Position numbers and translations under genes: made by a program. DNA of 64,000 bases from Cupriavidus basilensis OR16 (GTDB lineage Bacteria; Pseudomonadota; Gammaproteobacteria; Burkholderiales; Burkholderiaceae): NCBI RefSeq assembly GCF_000243095.1, contig NZ_AHJE01000025.1, forward strand, positions 1 through 64,000. Reading direction: 5' to 3'. Positions 11,076 through 20,088 of this stretch are shown piece by piece; within the stretch, counting starts at the first letter, position 1; each line of letters starts with the position of its first letter. The notes below the pieces were generated by a model that was not told where the DNA came from, did no database searches, and saw only the letters and a list, made by a program, of their open reading frames with translations.

Positions 11076-12044
11076 TCACTGCTCCAGCTTGATGTTCTGC
11101 ACCTTCACCAGCGTCTTCATCTTCTCGAACTCCTTCTTGATCTCGGCGGAGTGCTCCGCCGGGGTGTTGCCCGAAGGTTCGGCGCCGGCGGTGCGCAGGC
11201 GCTGCTGGAAGTCCTTGTCATGCAATGCCTTGACGGCGGCTTCGTTCAGCTTCTTGATGACGTCGTCAGGCGTGCCGGCCGGGGCCACCAGGCCGTACCA
11301 GGCCGGGTCGTTCGGCTCCTTCAGGCCCAGTTCGCCGAAGGTCGGCACGTTCGGCAGCGAATCGATGCGCTTGTTCCAGGCCACCACGATCGGGCGCAGC
11401 TTGCCGGCCTTGATGTAGGGCATCGACGAGGGCAGGTTGTCGACCATGATCGGCACCTGGCCGGCCAGCACGTCGTTCAGCGCCGGGCCCGCGCCACGGT
11501 AGGGGATATGGACCATGAAGGTCTTGGTCGAGACCTTGAACTGCTCGCCCAGCATGTGGCCGAAGGCGCAGGTGCCGGAGGTCGCGTACGAATACTTGCC
11601 CGGATTGGCCTTGAGCACCGCCAGGAATTCCTTGTAGTCCTTGGCGGGGAAGTTCGGGTTGACCGCGATCACGTTGGCCACGTTGGCCAGGTTGGTGATG
11701 GGCTTGAAGTCCTTGATCGGGTCATATGACAGCTTGGGGTTGCAGGCCGGGTTGACCGCCATGGTCGAGACCGTGGAGATGCCGATGGTGTAGCCGTCGG
11801 GCGCGGCCTTGGCGATGGCGTCGGCGCCGATCGAGCCGCCGCCGCCGGCGCGGTTTTCCACCACCACGGGCTGGCCAAGGATGCGGCTCATCTGGTCGGC
11901 CGCGCCGCGGCCCACGATGTCCGTCGTGCCACCGGGCGCGAACGGGATGATCAGCCGGATCGGCTTGGTCGGGAAGCTTTGCGCCTGCGCCACGGAGGCC
12001 GCTGTTGCCAGGCCGAGGGCCAGGGCGATTTTGCTGGTCTGCAT
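11076..12044 (-). CDS. Bug-family (TctC-like) periplasmic solute-binding receptor
   Basis: Extracytoplasmic receptor of the tripartite tricarboxylate transporter superfamily, hugely expanded in Burkholderiales. The 322 residues start with a signal peptide cleaved after about residue 21 (SVAQA|QS) and show the Bug hallmark FPTKPIRLIIPFAPGGTTDIVGR with GAGGGGSIGADAIAKA-like glycine-rich loops downstream. The ATG at 12044 follows GGGAG. No TctA or TctB is adjacent, which is usual for orphan Bug genes. The TctA at 58.3 kb is far away. The ligand cannot be deduced; small carboxylates or amides are typical. Confidence 0.87.
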   Translation of the reverse strand: MQTSKIALALGLATAASVAQAQSFPTKPIRLIIPFAPGGTTDIVGRGAADQMSRILGQPVVVENRAGGGGSIGADAIAKAAPDGYTIGISTVSTMAVNPACNPKLSYDPIKDFKPITNLANVANVIAVNPNFPAKDYKEFLAVLKANPGKYSYATSGTCAFGHMLGEQFKVSTKTFMVHIPYRGAGPALNDVLAGQVPIMVDNLPSSMPYIKAGKLRPIVVAWNKRIDSLPNVPTFGELGLKEPNDPAWYGLVAPAGTPDDVIKKLNEAAVKALHDKDFQQRLRTAGAEPSGNTPAEHSAEIKKEFEKMKTLVKVQNIKLEQ

Positions 12045-12155
12045 GAGATCGTGTCTCCCGTCAAAAGACCGGGCGGGGATATCCGCCCAAGGTAAAGAAC
12101 GCCGGCGACGCGTCCGCGGTGGCGGGGCCTTGAAGCCGGCGGCGTGAGTTCTGGC

Positions 12156-12174
12156 GGGCGGCTTCCGGCCGCCC
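12156..12174. terminator. GC-rich hairpin downstream of the CHI-like gene
   Basis: GGGCGGC (12156-12162) and GCCGCCC (12168-12174) form a stem just past the stop of the leftward gene at 12180. No T tract follows, so terminator function is uncertain. Confidence 0.3.
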
Positions 12175-12179
12175 GGGGG

Positions 12180-12806
12180 CTAACCGCCCAGGAGCCCGCG
12201 CTTGAGATCCCGGTCGACCGGATGGTCGCCAAGGAAGATGCGCAGCACGGCCTGGTAGAAATCTTCGCCCGGGATCGGCTTGCCGCGCGGCGTGCCATTG
12301 ATGGCGACCACGGTGCCGCCATCGGGCGAAAAATCAAAATTGATCACATCGCCCTTGCGGGCGGTACCCATCTGCTCCATGGTCTGGCGCAGCTGGAGCA
12401 GGCGGTCCGACAGCTTCTGGAACTGGACCTCGCTGTGGTTCTCGCGGATCCCTTCGTTCAGGGCCTTGATGAAGGCATCGGATGGCACCTCGCGCAGCGG
12501 CCGGATCTGCAGGCGCTTGGGGCCGTGGTCGCCCAGCACCACGGTCGCGTTGCGCGCCTTCTCCGGCAGGTAAAGCGCGGCCACATAGCCCTTGATGATG
12601 AACATCGAGCGCAGGCCGGTGCCGTTCAGCTGTAGTTCCTTGCCGCCGACCCGGGTGGCGTCGTCGATTCGCATGCCCTCGATTTCGTTGGCGCGCGCGG
12701 GTGCCGGCGGCAAGGCCAGGGCGGCGCCTATGCAGAGGGTGAGCGCCAAGAGGCTTGCGCGGCGGGCGAGCCTTTCGCGCGCGAAGGGGGTACGACGGGA
12801 AAACAT
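12180..12806 (-). CDS. Chalcone-isomerase-like periplasmic protein
   Basis: A 208-residue protein with an N-terminal signal peptide (about 1-37, ending PAPARA) and a chalcone isomerase-like fold domain (NEIEGMRIDD... through IFLGDHPVDRDLKRGLLG). The pattern GTGLRSMFIIKGYVAALYLP followed by a C-terminal GxPIPGEDFYQAVLRIFLG is typical of the bacterial CHI-like family, which is thought to bind fatty acids or other ligands and not to act on flavonoids. The frame is open further upstream, but ATG 12806 gives a clean signal peptide. Biochemical role is unknown. Confidence 0.75.
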   Translation of the reverse strand: MFSRRTPFARERLARRASLLALTLCIGAALALPPAPARANEIEGMRIDDATRVGGKELQLNGTGLRSMFIIKGYVAALYLPEKARNATVVLGDHGPKRLQIRPLREVPSDAFIKALNEGIRENHSEVQFQKLSDRLLQLRQTMEQMGTARKGDVINFDFSPDGGTVVAINGTPRGKPIPGEDFYQAVLRIFLGDHPVDRDLKRGLLGG

Positions 12807-12928
12807 AAAGGCTGGACGGTACGACGGAACGTGCCATCGTCCTCGATTTCTGAAACAATACCAATTGGTATCTGCCCTAGGCTGCACTTGGCGTGCGTGG
12901 GGGCCATCACAATAACTAAAAACAAGCG

Positions 12929-13822
12929 ATGTCTTCTGCTCTCCTGTTGGTGCCCGATTTCAGCCTGATCCTGATCGGCTGGCTGCTGGTGCGCTATTCC
13001 CCGTTCGACCGCGCGTTCTGGGCTGGCGTGGAGCGGCTGGTGTACTTCGTGCTCTTTCCCGCGCTGCTGCTGCAGTCCACCAACAGCGCCAAGTTCGATT
13101 TCTCCTCCACCTCGGCCATGCTTGGCCTGGCGCTGATGACCACCGCCTTCGGCATGGTGGGCGGTTACGCCGTCAAATGGGCGATGCGCCCGGCGCCGCT
13201 CGATTTCGCTTCCGGCCTGCAGACCGCGTTCCGCTTCAATTCCTATATCGGGCTGGCGCTGGCCGCGCGCCTGGGCGGCAGCGAGGGCCTGGCCATGATG
13301 GCGGTGATCGTCGGCTGCACGGTGCCGCTGTGCAATGTGGCCGCGGTATGGGCGCTGGCCCGCCACGGTGAAACCCGCTTGTGGCGCGAGCTGGCGCGCA
13401 ACCCGCTGATCCTGGCCACCGCCGGTGGCTTGCTGACCAACCTGCTTGGCCTGCATCCGCCCGAGGTGGTGGGCATGACGCTGGCCCGGCTGGGTTCCGC
13501 GTCCACCGCGCTGGGGCTGATGACGGTCGGCGCGGGCTTGCAGATGCGCGGCGTGACGGGCGCGATCGGGCCGGTGGCGTGGTGGAGCGGTGTCAAGCTG
13601 GTGGCCATGCCGTGCTTCGCCTGGGCGGTGGGGCGCTTGCTGCCGCTGACCGAGCTGCAGTCGCAGATCGTGGTGCTGTTTGCCTCGCTGCCGACCGCGT
13701 CGAGCGCCTACATACTGGCCGTGCGCATGGGCGGCAACGGGCCGATGGTGGCGGCGACGATCTCGGTCATGACCGTGGCGGCCATCGTCACTACGCCGTT
13801 CTGGTTGTCTTTGGTCAGCTAA
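12929..13822 (+). CDS. AEC family transporter
   Basis: Inner-membrane carrier of the auxin efflux carrier family, 297 residues with about ten hydrophobic helices. The N-terminal half carries GLALMTTAFGMVGGYAVKW, and the C-terminal half carries LPTASSAYILAVRMGGN, a conserved AEC pattern around the helix break. Bacterial members are often malonate, malate or other organic-acid exporters; the substrate here is unknown. The gene is divergent from the CHI-like gene and its stop overlaps the stop of convergent queG by eight bases. Confidence 0.85.
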   Translation: MSSALLLVPDFSLILIGWLLVRYSPFDRAFWAGVERLVYFVLFPALLLQSTNSAKFDFSSTSAMLGLALMTTAFGMVGGYAVKWAMRPAPLDFASGLQTAFRFNSYIGLALAARLGGSEGLAMMAVIVGCTVPLCNVAAVWALARHGETRLWRELARNPLILATAGGLLTNLLGLHPPEVVGMTLARLGSASTALGLMTVGAGLQMRGVTGAIGPVAWWSGVKLVAMPCFAWAVGRLLPLTELQSQIVVLFASLPTASSAYILAVRMGGNGPMVAATISVMTVAAIVTTPFWLSLVS

Positions 13823-15041
13823 GGGGCGCTTCGGCGCGCGCTGGCGCTTGGCGCAGCGCCCACTCGATATGCTCGCGCACCAGCGGGCTGGCGTCGGCCA
13901 GGCGCGCGCCGAGGGCGGCGCGGATGCGCGTGGCCAGCGCCACGTCGCCACTGGCGATGGCCGCGCGCAGGCTGTTGCCCAGCCCCACCGCCAGGTTGCG
14001 CAGCCAGCGTTCATGGCCGATGCGGCGGATCGGGCTGCCTTCCAGCCGCTGGTTGAATTCCGCTTCCGTCCAGCCGAACAGTTCGGCCATGTCGGGCGCG
14101 TCAAAGCCATTGCGCACGTCGAAGTCCGGCAGCGTGGCGCGGTGGGCGAACTTGTTCCACGGGCAGGCCAGCTGGCAGTCGTCGCAGCCGTACACGCGGT
14201 TGCCCATCGGCGCGCGCAAAGCCTCGGGGATGGCGCCCTTGTGTTCGATGGTCAGGTAGGAGATGCAGCGGCGCGCGTCGATCCGGTAAGGCTCCAGGAT
14301 GGCCTGGGTCGGGCAGATATCGATGCAGCGGCGGCATTGTCCGCAATGGTCGGAAACCGGTGCGTCGGCGGGGAAGGGCACATCGACCAGGATCTCGCCA
14401 AGGAAAAACATCGAGCCGCCATCGCGGTCGAGCAGCAGCGTGTGCTTGCCGCGCCAGCCCAGCCCGCCCTGGGCGGCCAGCGCTACCTCCATCACCGGCG
14501 CCGAGTCGGTGAAGACGCGATAGCCGAACGGGCCGATGGCGGCTTCGATGCGGCTGGCGAGTTGCTGCAGGCGGTTGCGCAGCACCTTGTGATAATCGCG
14601 GCCCCGCGCATAGTGCGAGATCACGGCCGTGGCGGGGTCGTCGAGCCGGGCGAGTTCGTGGGCGCGCCAGTCGTTGGGGACCGCGGCAGGCAGATACGGC
14701 ATGCGCGCCACGATGGCGCGCACTGTGCCGGGCACCAGTTCGGCAGGACGGGCGCGCCGCAAGCCGTGGTTCGCCATATAATCCATCTCGCCGTGGTAGC
14801 CCTGCGCCAGCCACGCCAACAATCCTGCTTCAGCCCGGCTGAGATCCACGTCGGCAATGCTGACCGCGTCGAAGCCGAGTTCCGTGCCCCAGGTCCGGAT
14901 CAAGCCCACCAGCGCTGCCAGCCCGGCGGCGTCCGTGCCTGTATGGGCAATGGACGGCGCAAGGCCAGGCGCCACGCCAGGGACGGCGCTGCTGGCAGGA
15001 GGGGGCGAGGCGGCTGGCGCCTGGGCTGCTCGGTCGATCAT
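13815..15041 (-). CDS. queG: Epoxyqueuosine reductase
   Basis: Cobalamin-dependent enzyme that reduces epoxyqueuosine to queuosine in tRNA wobble position 34. The 408 residues contain the N-terminal QueG domain and two 4Fe-4S motifs, CGQCRRCIDICP and CDDCQLACPW, followed by a HEAT-like C-terminal tail (EHIEWALRQ). The GGLGWRGKHTLLL stretch matches the family core. Start ATG 15041 is chosen because family similarity begins soon after it; an Ala/Pro-rich leader of about 30 residues precedes the domain. It is divergent from tsaE with only 16 bp between the start codons. Confidence 0.9.
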   Translation of the reverse strand: MIDRAAQAPAASPPPASSAVPGVAPGLAPSIAHTGTDAAGLAALVGLIRTWGTELGFDAVSIADVDLSRAEAGLLAWLAQGYHGEMDYMANHGLRRARPAELVPGTVRAIVARMPYLPAAVPNDWRAHELARLDDPATAVISHYARGRDYHKVLRNRLQQLASRIEAAIGPFGYRVFTDSAPVMEVALAAQGGLGWRGKHTLLLDRDGGSMFFLGEILVDVPFPADAPVSDHCGQCRRCIDICPTQAILEPYRIDARRCISYLTIEHKGAIPEALRAPMGNRVYGCDDCQLACPWNKFAHRATLPDFDVRNGFDAPDMAELFGWTEAEFNQRLEGSPIRRIGHERWLRNLAVGLGNSLRAAIASGDVALATRIRAALGARLADASPLVREHIEWALRQAPARAEAPLS

Positions 15042-15057
15042 TCCCGAATTGTACGCA

Positions 15058-15570
15058 ATGCCCCTGCTCCAACAACGCACACTTAACCTGCCCGACGAAG
15101 CGGCCACCGCCCGGCTGGGCGCGGCACTGGCCGGCGTCGTGCGCAAGCTGCCGCCCCAGACCGTGCATTTGCAGCTCTCCGGCGATCTTGGCGCCGGCAA
15201 GACCACGCTGTCGCGCGCCATCCTGCGCGCGCTTGGCCACGCGGGCAAGGTGCGCAGCCCCACCTACACGCTGTGCGAGCCGTATTCGGTCACGCGCGCG
15301 GATGGTTCACCGCTGACCGCTTACCACTTCGACCTGTACCGCTTCGCCGATCCGGAGGAGTGGGCCGATGCTGGTTTTCGTGATTGTTTTGCCGAGCCGG
15401 CCGTGAGCCTGGTGGAGTGGCCGGAGAAAGCCGGGCACTTGCTCGGGGAACCAGACCTTCACCTGTTGCTCCAATCGGACACAAGTGACGCCGACGAAGC
15501 GGCCGAACACCGTATCGTAACGCTTCGTGCCTATACTCAGACTGGACTTACCCTGCTTTGCGCATGCTGA
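15058..15570 (+). CDS. tsaE: tRNA threonylcarbamoyladenosine ATPase TsaE
   Basis: ATPase partner of TsaD/TsaB in t6A synthesis at position 37 of ANN-decoding tRNAs. The 170 residues show Walker A GDLGAGKTT and the family-specific SPTYTLCEPY, DLYR and LVEWPEKA motifs. The ATG at 15058 agrees with family length; the frame is open upstream into queG. The stop overlaps the start of amiC (ATGCTGA), the common tsaE-amiC coupling in betaproteobacteria. Confidence 0.9.
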   Translation: MPLLQQRTLNLPDEAATARLGAALAGVVRKLPPQTVHLQLSGDLGAGKTTLSRAILRALGHAGKVRSPTYTLCEPYSVTRADGSPLTAYHFDLYRFADPEEWADAGFRDCFAEPAVSLVEWPEKAGHLLGEPDLHLLLQSDTSDADEAAEHRIVTLRAYTQTGLTLLCAC

Positions 15571-17069
15571 TCAAGCGACTCGCCACCGACCGACCCGACG
15601 ATATCCAGCTGGCCCGCCGCAAATGGCTGGCGCAGTGCCTCAAGGCCAGCGCCGGCACCGTGGTGCTCACACTGGCCGGGCCGCAGATCGCCTTCGGCGC
15701 CGGCATCGTCGCGGTGCGGGTCTGGCCCGCCGAGGAATACACCCGCGTCACCATCGAATCCGACGAGCCGCTGGCCGCCGTCCACCAGATGATCCACGGC
15801 CCCGACCGGCTGGTGGTGGACATCGATGGCCTCGATCTCTCGCCCACCCTGCGCGAGCTGGTGGCAAAGATCACCTCCAACGACCCCTATATCCAGACTG
15901 TGCGCGTGGGCCAGAACCGGCCGCGCGTGGTGCGCCTGGTGTTCGACCTGAAGGAAAACGTCTCGCCGCAGGTGTTCACGCTGGCGCCGATCGGCAGCTA
16001 CCGCAACCGCCTGGTGTTTGACCTATACCCCGTCAACCCGCCGGATCCGTTGTGGACGCTGGTGCGCGACACCGAGGACAAGCAGCGCAGGTTTGCCGCC
16101 ACGCAGCCCCCGGCCGGTGCGGACGGCGTGTCCGGCGCACCGGCCTCCGGCGAGGAAGACGCCATTGGCGCACTGGTGCGCAAGTTCGAGGACAAGGGCG
16201 CCAACCCGGTGCCGGCCCTGCCGCCGATGGCAGCCGTCAAGCCCAGGCCGCCCGTGCCTTCCTCACCTTCTGCACCATCGGCACCGCCGCTGGCACAGAA
16301 CAACCCGCCTGCGGCCCTGCCCGCCAACAACCCGCCGGCGGACCGTTCCTTCAAGATGCGCCGCCTGCTGACCGTCGCGATCGATCCCGGCCATGGCGGC
16401 GAGGATCCCGGCGCCACCGGCGCGTCCGGCTCGCGCGAGAAAGACGTGGTGCTGCAGATCGCGCAGCGGCTGCGCGCCAAGATCGATTCCCAGCCCAATA
16501 TGCGCGCCATGATGACGCGCGACGCGGACTTCTTCGTGCCGCTCAACGTACGCGTGCAGAAGGCGCGCCGGGTGCAGGCCGACCTGTTCGTGTCGATCCA
16601 TGCCGATGCCTTCCTCTCGCCGGAAGCCAAGGGCGCCTCGGTGTTTGCCTTGTCCGAGCGTGGCGCGTCCAGCACCGCGGCGCGCTGGATGGCCAACAAG
16701 GAGAACGCCTCCGACCTGATCGGCGGCGCCAACATGGGCAACAAGGATGCGCAGGTGGCGCGGGTGCTGCTGGACTTGTCCACTACCGCGCAGATCAACG
16801 ACAGCTTGCAGGTGGGCAAGGCCGTGCTGGCGGAGATCGGCGGCGTCAACCGGCTGCACAAGGGCAGCGTGGAGCAGGCGGGCTTTGCCGTGCTGAAGGC
16901 GCCGGACATCCCGTCGATCCTGGTCGAGACCGCTTTCATCAGCAATCCCGAGGAAGAGCGCAAGCTCAACGACGAGAGCCACCAGGAGCAACTGGCCAAC
17001 GCCATCCTGCGTGGCATCAAGAACTACTTCGCGCGCAATCCGCCGCTGGCGAAGAATCCGTCGGTGTAA
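15564..17069 (+). CDS. amiC: N-acetylmuramoyl-L-alanine amidase AmiC
   Basis: Periplasmic zinc amidase that cleaves septal peptidoglycan during daughter-cell separation. The 501 residues start with a twin-arginine type signal (ARRKWLAQCL then a hydrophobic stretch), followed by an AMIN septal-targeting domain (about 50-140), a Pro/Ala-rich linker (about 200-265) and an Amidase_3 domain. Zinc and catalytic motifs are IDPGHGGEDPGA, the E of REKDVVL, SIHADAF and VETAFISN. ATG 15564 is preferred over TTG 15558. It overlaps the tsaE stop and is followed by a strong hairpin terminator. Confidence 0.92.
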   Translation: MLIKRLATDRPDDIQLARRKWLAQCLKASAGTVVLTLAGPQIAFGAGIVAVRVWPAEEYTRVTIESDEPLAAVHQMIHGPDRLVVDIDGLDLSPTLRELVAKITSNDPYIQTVRVGQNRPRVVRLVFDLKENVSPQVFTLAPIGSYRNRLVFDLYPVNPPDPLWTLVRDTEDKQRRFAATQPPAGADGVSGAPASGEEDAIGALVRKFEDKGANPVPALPPMAAVKPRPPVPSSPSAPSAPPLAQNNPPAALPANNPPADRSFKMRRLLTVAIDPGHGGEDPGATGASGSREKDVVLQIAQRLRAKIDSQPNMRAMMTRDADFFVPLNVRVQKARRVQADLFVSIHADAFLSPEAKGASVFALSERGASSTAARWMANKENASDLIGGANMGNKDAQVARVLLDLSTTAQINDSLQVGKAVLAEIGGVNRLHKGSVEQAGFAVLKAPDIPSILVETAFISNPEEERKLNDESHQEQLANAILRGIKNYFARNPPLAKNPSV

Positions 17070-17087
17070 GAGGCGGCGCCTGAAAGC

Positions 17088-17119
17088 AAAACGGCCGGCA
17101 ACATCGTTGCCGGCCGTTT
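17088..17119 (+). terminator. Rho-independent-like terminator after amiC
   Basis: AAACGGCCGGCAAC (17089-17102) pairs with GTTGCCGGCCGTTT (17106-17119) around a 3-base loop, 19 bp after the amiC stop. The A/T ends could serve both amiC and the convergent transporter gene. Confidence 0.75.
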
Positions 17120-17147
17120 GCCATGCAGCGCGCTGACGCGCTGACAC

Positions 17148-18113
17148 TCAGGCGCGGGCGGTGGCCCCGTCGGGCAGTGCGTCGCGGCTGGCGTAACGCG
17201 AGGCAATCACCGAGCACACGATCAGTTGCAGCTGGTGGTAGACCATCAGCGGCAGCACCAGCAGGCCCAGCGCCGGGTGGCCGGCAAACAAGATCTTGGC
17301 CATCGGGATGCCGTTGGCCAGGCTCTTCTTGGAGCCGCAGAACACCGCGGTGATCTCATCTTCCACCGAGAAGCCGAGGCGGCGCGCGGTGAAGGTGGTG
17401 GTGGCCAGGATCACCACCAGCAGCACGGCGGCGAGCGCCATCACGGCACCGATGGTTTCCCAACTGTACTTGTGCCACAGGCCGGCGGCGGTGGCATCGC
17501 AGAAGGACGAGTACACGATCAGCACGATCACGCCGCGGTCGATCTTGTTGGTGATCTGCTTCTTCTTGGCCAGCCAGCTGCCGATCAGCGGACGGGCCAG
17601 CTGGCCCAGCGCGAATGGCAGCAGCAGCTGCAGCGCCACGCCGGTCAGCGCCTTGCCCAGCGGCATCGAGGCGCCGCTGGCGCTGATCACCAGCCCCATC
17701 AGCAGCGGCGTGACGGCCATGCCGATCAGGCCCGAGATGGTGGCATTGAAGATCGCGCCGGGCACGTTGCCGCGCGCCATCGAGGTCATCGCCACGGACG
17801 ACGACACGGTGGACGGCAATGCGCACAGGTAGAACACGCCCAGCAGCAGCTCGGCGGGCAGCATGTTGCGCAGGCCGAAGTGCAGGCGCCAGTGGCGCGC
17901 GCCCGCCACCAGCTTGTCGCGCGACAGCGCGGCGCCGTGCAGGAAGAAGACCAGGGCCACGCCCAGGTTGGTGACCATGCCCAGGTGCAGCGGGCCGTCG
18001 CCAGCGCCGATTTGCGGGGCCAGCAGCGCGATGCCGATGGCGCTCAGCATGATCAATACGAAGCCGTCGATGAGGTCGTAGATTTTCTTGAAGGATGAGA
18101 GGATGGCGGACAT
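17148..18113 (-). CDS. SBF-like / bile acid:sodium symporter family transporter
   Basis: Inner-membrane protein of 321 residues with about nine to ten transmembrane helices, of the SBF-like subgroup of the bile acid:sodium symporter superfamily. Recognisable segments are VFFLHGAALSRDKLVAG, LCALPSTVSSSVAMTSMARGN and FCGSKKSLANGIPMAKILF, the last being characteristic of this family. Substrate is unknown. It is divergent from a LysR gene starting at 18209, which probably controls it across the 95-bp shared promoter region. Confidence 0.85.
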   Translation of the reverse strand: MSAILSSFKKIYDLIDGFVLIMLSAIGIALLAPQIGAGDGPLHLGMVTNLGVALVFFLHGAALSRDKLVAGARHWRLHFGLRNMLPAELLLGVFYLCALPSTVSSSVAMTSMARGNVPGAIFNATISGLIGMAVTPLLMGLVISASGASMPLGKALTGVALQLLLPFALGQLARPLIGSWLAKKKQITNKIDRGVIVLIVYSSFCDATAAGLWHKYSWETIGAVMALAAVLLVVILATTTFTARRLGFSVEDEITAVFCGSKKSLANGIPMAKILFAGHPALGLLVLPLMVYHQLQLIVCSVIASRYASRDALPDGATARA

Positions 18114-18168
18114 GACAGCAAGGTTGGATAAGGGTTTCGCCTAGTATTGGACGCCACCGAAGCCTAGA

Positions 18169-18189
18169 ATGCAAATTCATTTATCGCAT
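18169..18189. promoter_or_regulatory. Candidate LysR site in divergent promoter
   Basis: An ATGC/GCAT inverted pair separated by 13 AT-rich bases, just upstream of the LysR start at 18209 and between divergently transcribed genes, is where a LysR-type regulator would be expected to bind. Weak evidence on sequence alone. Confidence 0.3.
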
Positions 18190-18208
18190 TCATTCATCTC
18201 ATAGACGC

Positions 18209-19114
18209 ATGAATTACACACTGCGCCAGTTGCGCGTCTTCCTCGCCGTGGTCGGGCATGGCAGTTTCAGCCGTGCCGCGGATGCCGTTGGCCTGACACA
18301 GCCCGCGGTCAGCCGGGGCGTTGCCGAGCTGGAAGAGGCACTTGGCGTGCGCTTGCTCGACCGCACCACGCGGGAGGTGGTGGTGACCGATGCGGGCCAG
18401 GCGCTGGCCCCTGCCATCGAGCGCCTGCTTGGCCAGCTGGACGACACGCTGGAAGAAACGCGCCAGCTTGGCGAGCGCTATCGGGGGCGCGTCGTGATTG
18501 CCAGCGCGCCCACGATCTCTGCGCGCCTGATGCCGCTCTATGTGTCCACCTGCGCGCGCCAGTACCCGGAGATTCGCCTGAGCGTGCGCGACAACGTGCA
18601 GGCCGATGGTCTCGAGCAGATTCGCGCGGGGGCCGTGGACTTTGGCGTATTGATCGATCCTTTGGCGCGAGAAGGCCTGACCATCGTGCCGCTGGCGACC
18701 GATCCGTTCTGCTTCGTGTGCCGGCGCGATCACCCGCTGGCCAATGCCGACTCGGTGCCGTGGTCCGCGTTGGACGGCATGCCGCTGGTGCTGCTGGATT
18801 TTGCCTCGGGCAGCCGGCCGCTGATCGATCGCATCTTCGCCAGCCACGGCGTGGCGCCCAGCGTGGTGCAGGAGCTGGGCCATTCGGCCAGCGTGTTCGG
18901 CATGGTCGAAGCCGGCATCGGCGCCTCGGTCCTGCCCTCGTTCTCGCTGCCGCTGCCGGCGGCGTCGCCGCTGGTCTGGCGGCCGCTCGCGCCGCGCGAG
19001 GAGCGCCGTATCGTCATGGTCTGCCGGGAAGACCGTTCCTTGTCGCCCGCGGCGGCGGCCGTGTGGCAGATGGTGCAGAGCCTGCCATTGCCGGCCGAAC
19101 CGGCCATGCCGTAG
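18209..19114 (+). CDS. LysR-type transcriptional regulator
   Basis: A 301-residue LTTR. The N-terminal winged HTH (MNYTLRQLRVFLAVV, SFSRAADAVGLTQPAVSRGVAELE) is followed by a LysR_substrate domain beginning near residue 90. It is divergent from the SBF-like transporter gene at 17148-18113, the usual LTTR-target arrangement, so regulation of that transporter is the likeliest role. The effector is unknown. No lesion is visible. Confidence 0.88.
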   Translation: MNYTLRQLRVFLAVVGHGSFSRAADAVGLTQPAVSRGVAELEEALGVRLLDRTTREVVVTDAGQALAPAIERLLGQLDDTLEETRQLGERYRGRVVIASAPTISARLMPLYVSTCARQYPEIRLSVRDNVQADGLEQIRAGAVDFGVLIDPLAREGLTIVPLATDPFCFVCRRDHPLANADSVPWSALDGMPLVLLDFASGSRPLIDRIFASHGVAPSVVQELGHSASVFGMVEAGIGASVLPSFSLPLPAASPLVWRPLAPREERRIVMVCREDRSLSPAAAAVWQMVQSLPLPAEPAMP

Positions 19115-19133
19115 CCGCTGGCCGCAGCCGGGC

Positions 19134-19892
19134 TTAGCTGCGCATCGCCGTAACCATTACCGCTTCCAGCGCAAAGCTGCCGTCGGCCTTGACCAGGTAG
19201 TGGTCGCGTACTTCCGCCGGCGCCAGTTGCCACAGGTGCTGGATGGCAGCCACCGCCACCGGCGGCGTGCGCATGCGCTGCACCCAGGTGGCGAACTCCA
19301 GTTCGATGCGCCAGGCCGGCGAGACGCTAGCCGTGAAGCCTGCGGTCTCCAGCATCGCCTTCCACTCGGTGCCGGTGTAGTCGCGGATATGCGACGGGTC
19401 GCGCAACAACTCCACCGATTGCAGCCAGGTGTCCGGCAGCGGGTCGTCCGAGCCGGCGATATCGATCAGCACGGCCTTGCCGCCAGGCTTGAGCACCCGG
19501 TGCATTTCCGCCAGCGCCGCCGGCACGTTGCGCCAGTGGTGCGCGCTCATGCGCGAGATCACCGCATCGAAGCTGGCATCGTCGAAGGGCAGCGATTCCG
19601 CGGCACCTTGGCGGGTGCGGATATTCGCCAGCCCCTTGTCGCGCGCCGCGCCTTGCACCACCGCCAGCATCTCGGTCGACAGATCGTAAGCCGTCACTTC
19701 GGCTGCGACCCCCGCGGCGGCAAAGCTGGCATGACCCGCGCCGCAGCCCAGGTCCAGCACCCGCGCCGCCGGCAGCGCAGCCAGTTCCTGCGCAAGCTGC
19801 TGCAGGTCCGCGCCCTGGGCGTGGACCGCGCTGGTGAGGTAGGCGCTGGCAGTGGCGCCGAACTGGGCGGCAACGAGTTCTTGTTGTTGCAT
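19134..19892 (-). CDS. Class I SAM-dependent methyltransferase
   Basis: A 252-residue Methyltransf_11/UbiE-like protein. The SAM-binding motif I is VLDLGCGAGHASFAAA at about residue 43, motif II/III is QGAAESLPFDDASFDAVISRMSAHHW, and KPGGKAVLIDI follows. Such enzymes methylate small molecules; the substrate is not deducible. It sits convergent to the LysR gene, 19 bp away, and divergent from the HTH regulator that starts at 20089. Confidence 0.83.
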   Translation of the reverse strand: MQQQELVAAQFGATASAYLTSAVHAQGADLQQLAQELAALPAARVLDLGCGAGHASFAAAGVAAEVTAYDLSTEMLAVVQGAARDKGLANIRTRQGAAESLPFDDASFDAVISRMSAHHWRNVPAALAEMHRVLKPGGKAVLIDIAGSDDPLPDTWLQSVELLRDPSHIRDYTGTEWKAMLETAGFTASVSPAWRIELEFATWVQRMRTPPVAVAAIQHLWQLAPAEVRDHYLVKADGSFALEAVMVTAMRS

Positions 19893-20023
19893 GGGGCTCT
19901 CCTGGCGGCAACGGCCGCTGGTGGGTTCTGGTGACCGGAGGCTGCAAAAAGCGGGGACCGGGGACTTGCCCGCGTAGCGGGTTCGACGTACTGTAGCAGG
20001 CTGTTTTCCCGGTACAAGTCAGG

Positions 20024-20043
20024 GTTTTATCCTGGTATAAAAC
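20024..20043. promoter_or_regulatory. Inverted repeat in divergent promoter region
   Basis: GTTTTAT (20024-20030) and ATAAAAC (20037-20043) are perfect 7-bp arms with a 6-base centre, about 45 bp before the HTH regulator start and between divergent genes. Probably an operator or promoter element for the regulator, the methyltransferase, or both; inferred only. Confidence 0.4.
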
Positions 20044-20088
20044 GCACCAGCTTCCGCCTTGCTGCCGGCATTGACCGCTCAGCCCTCC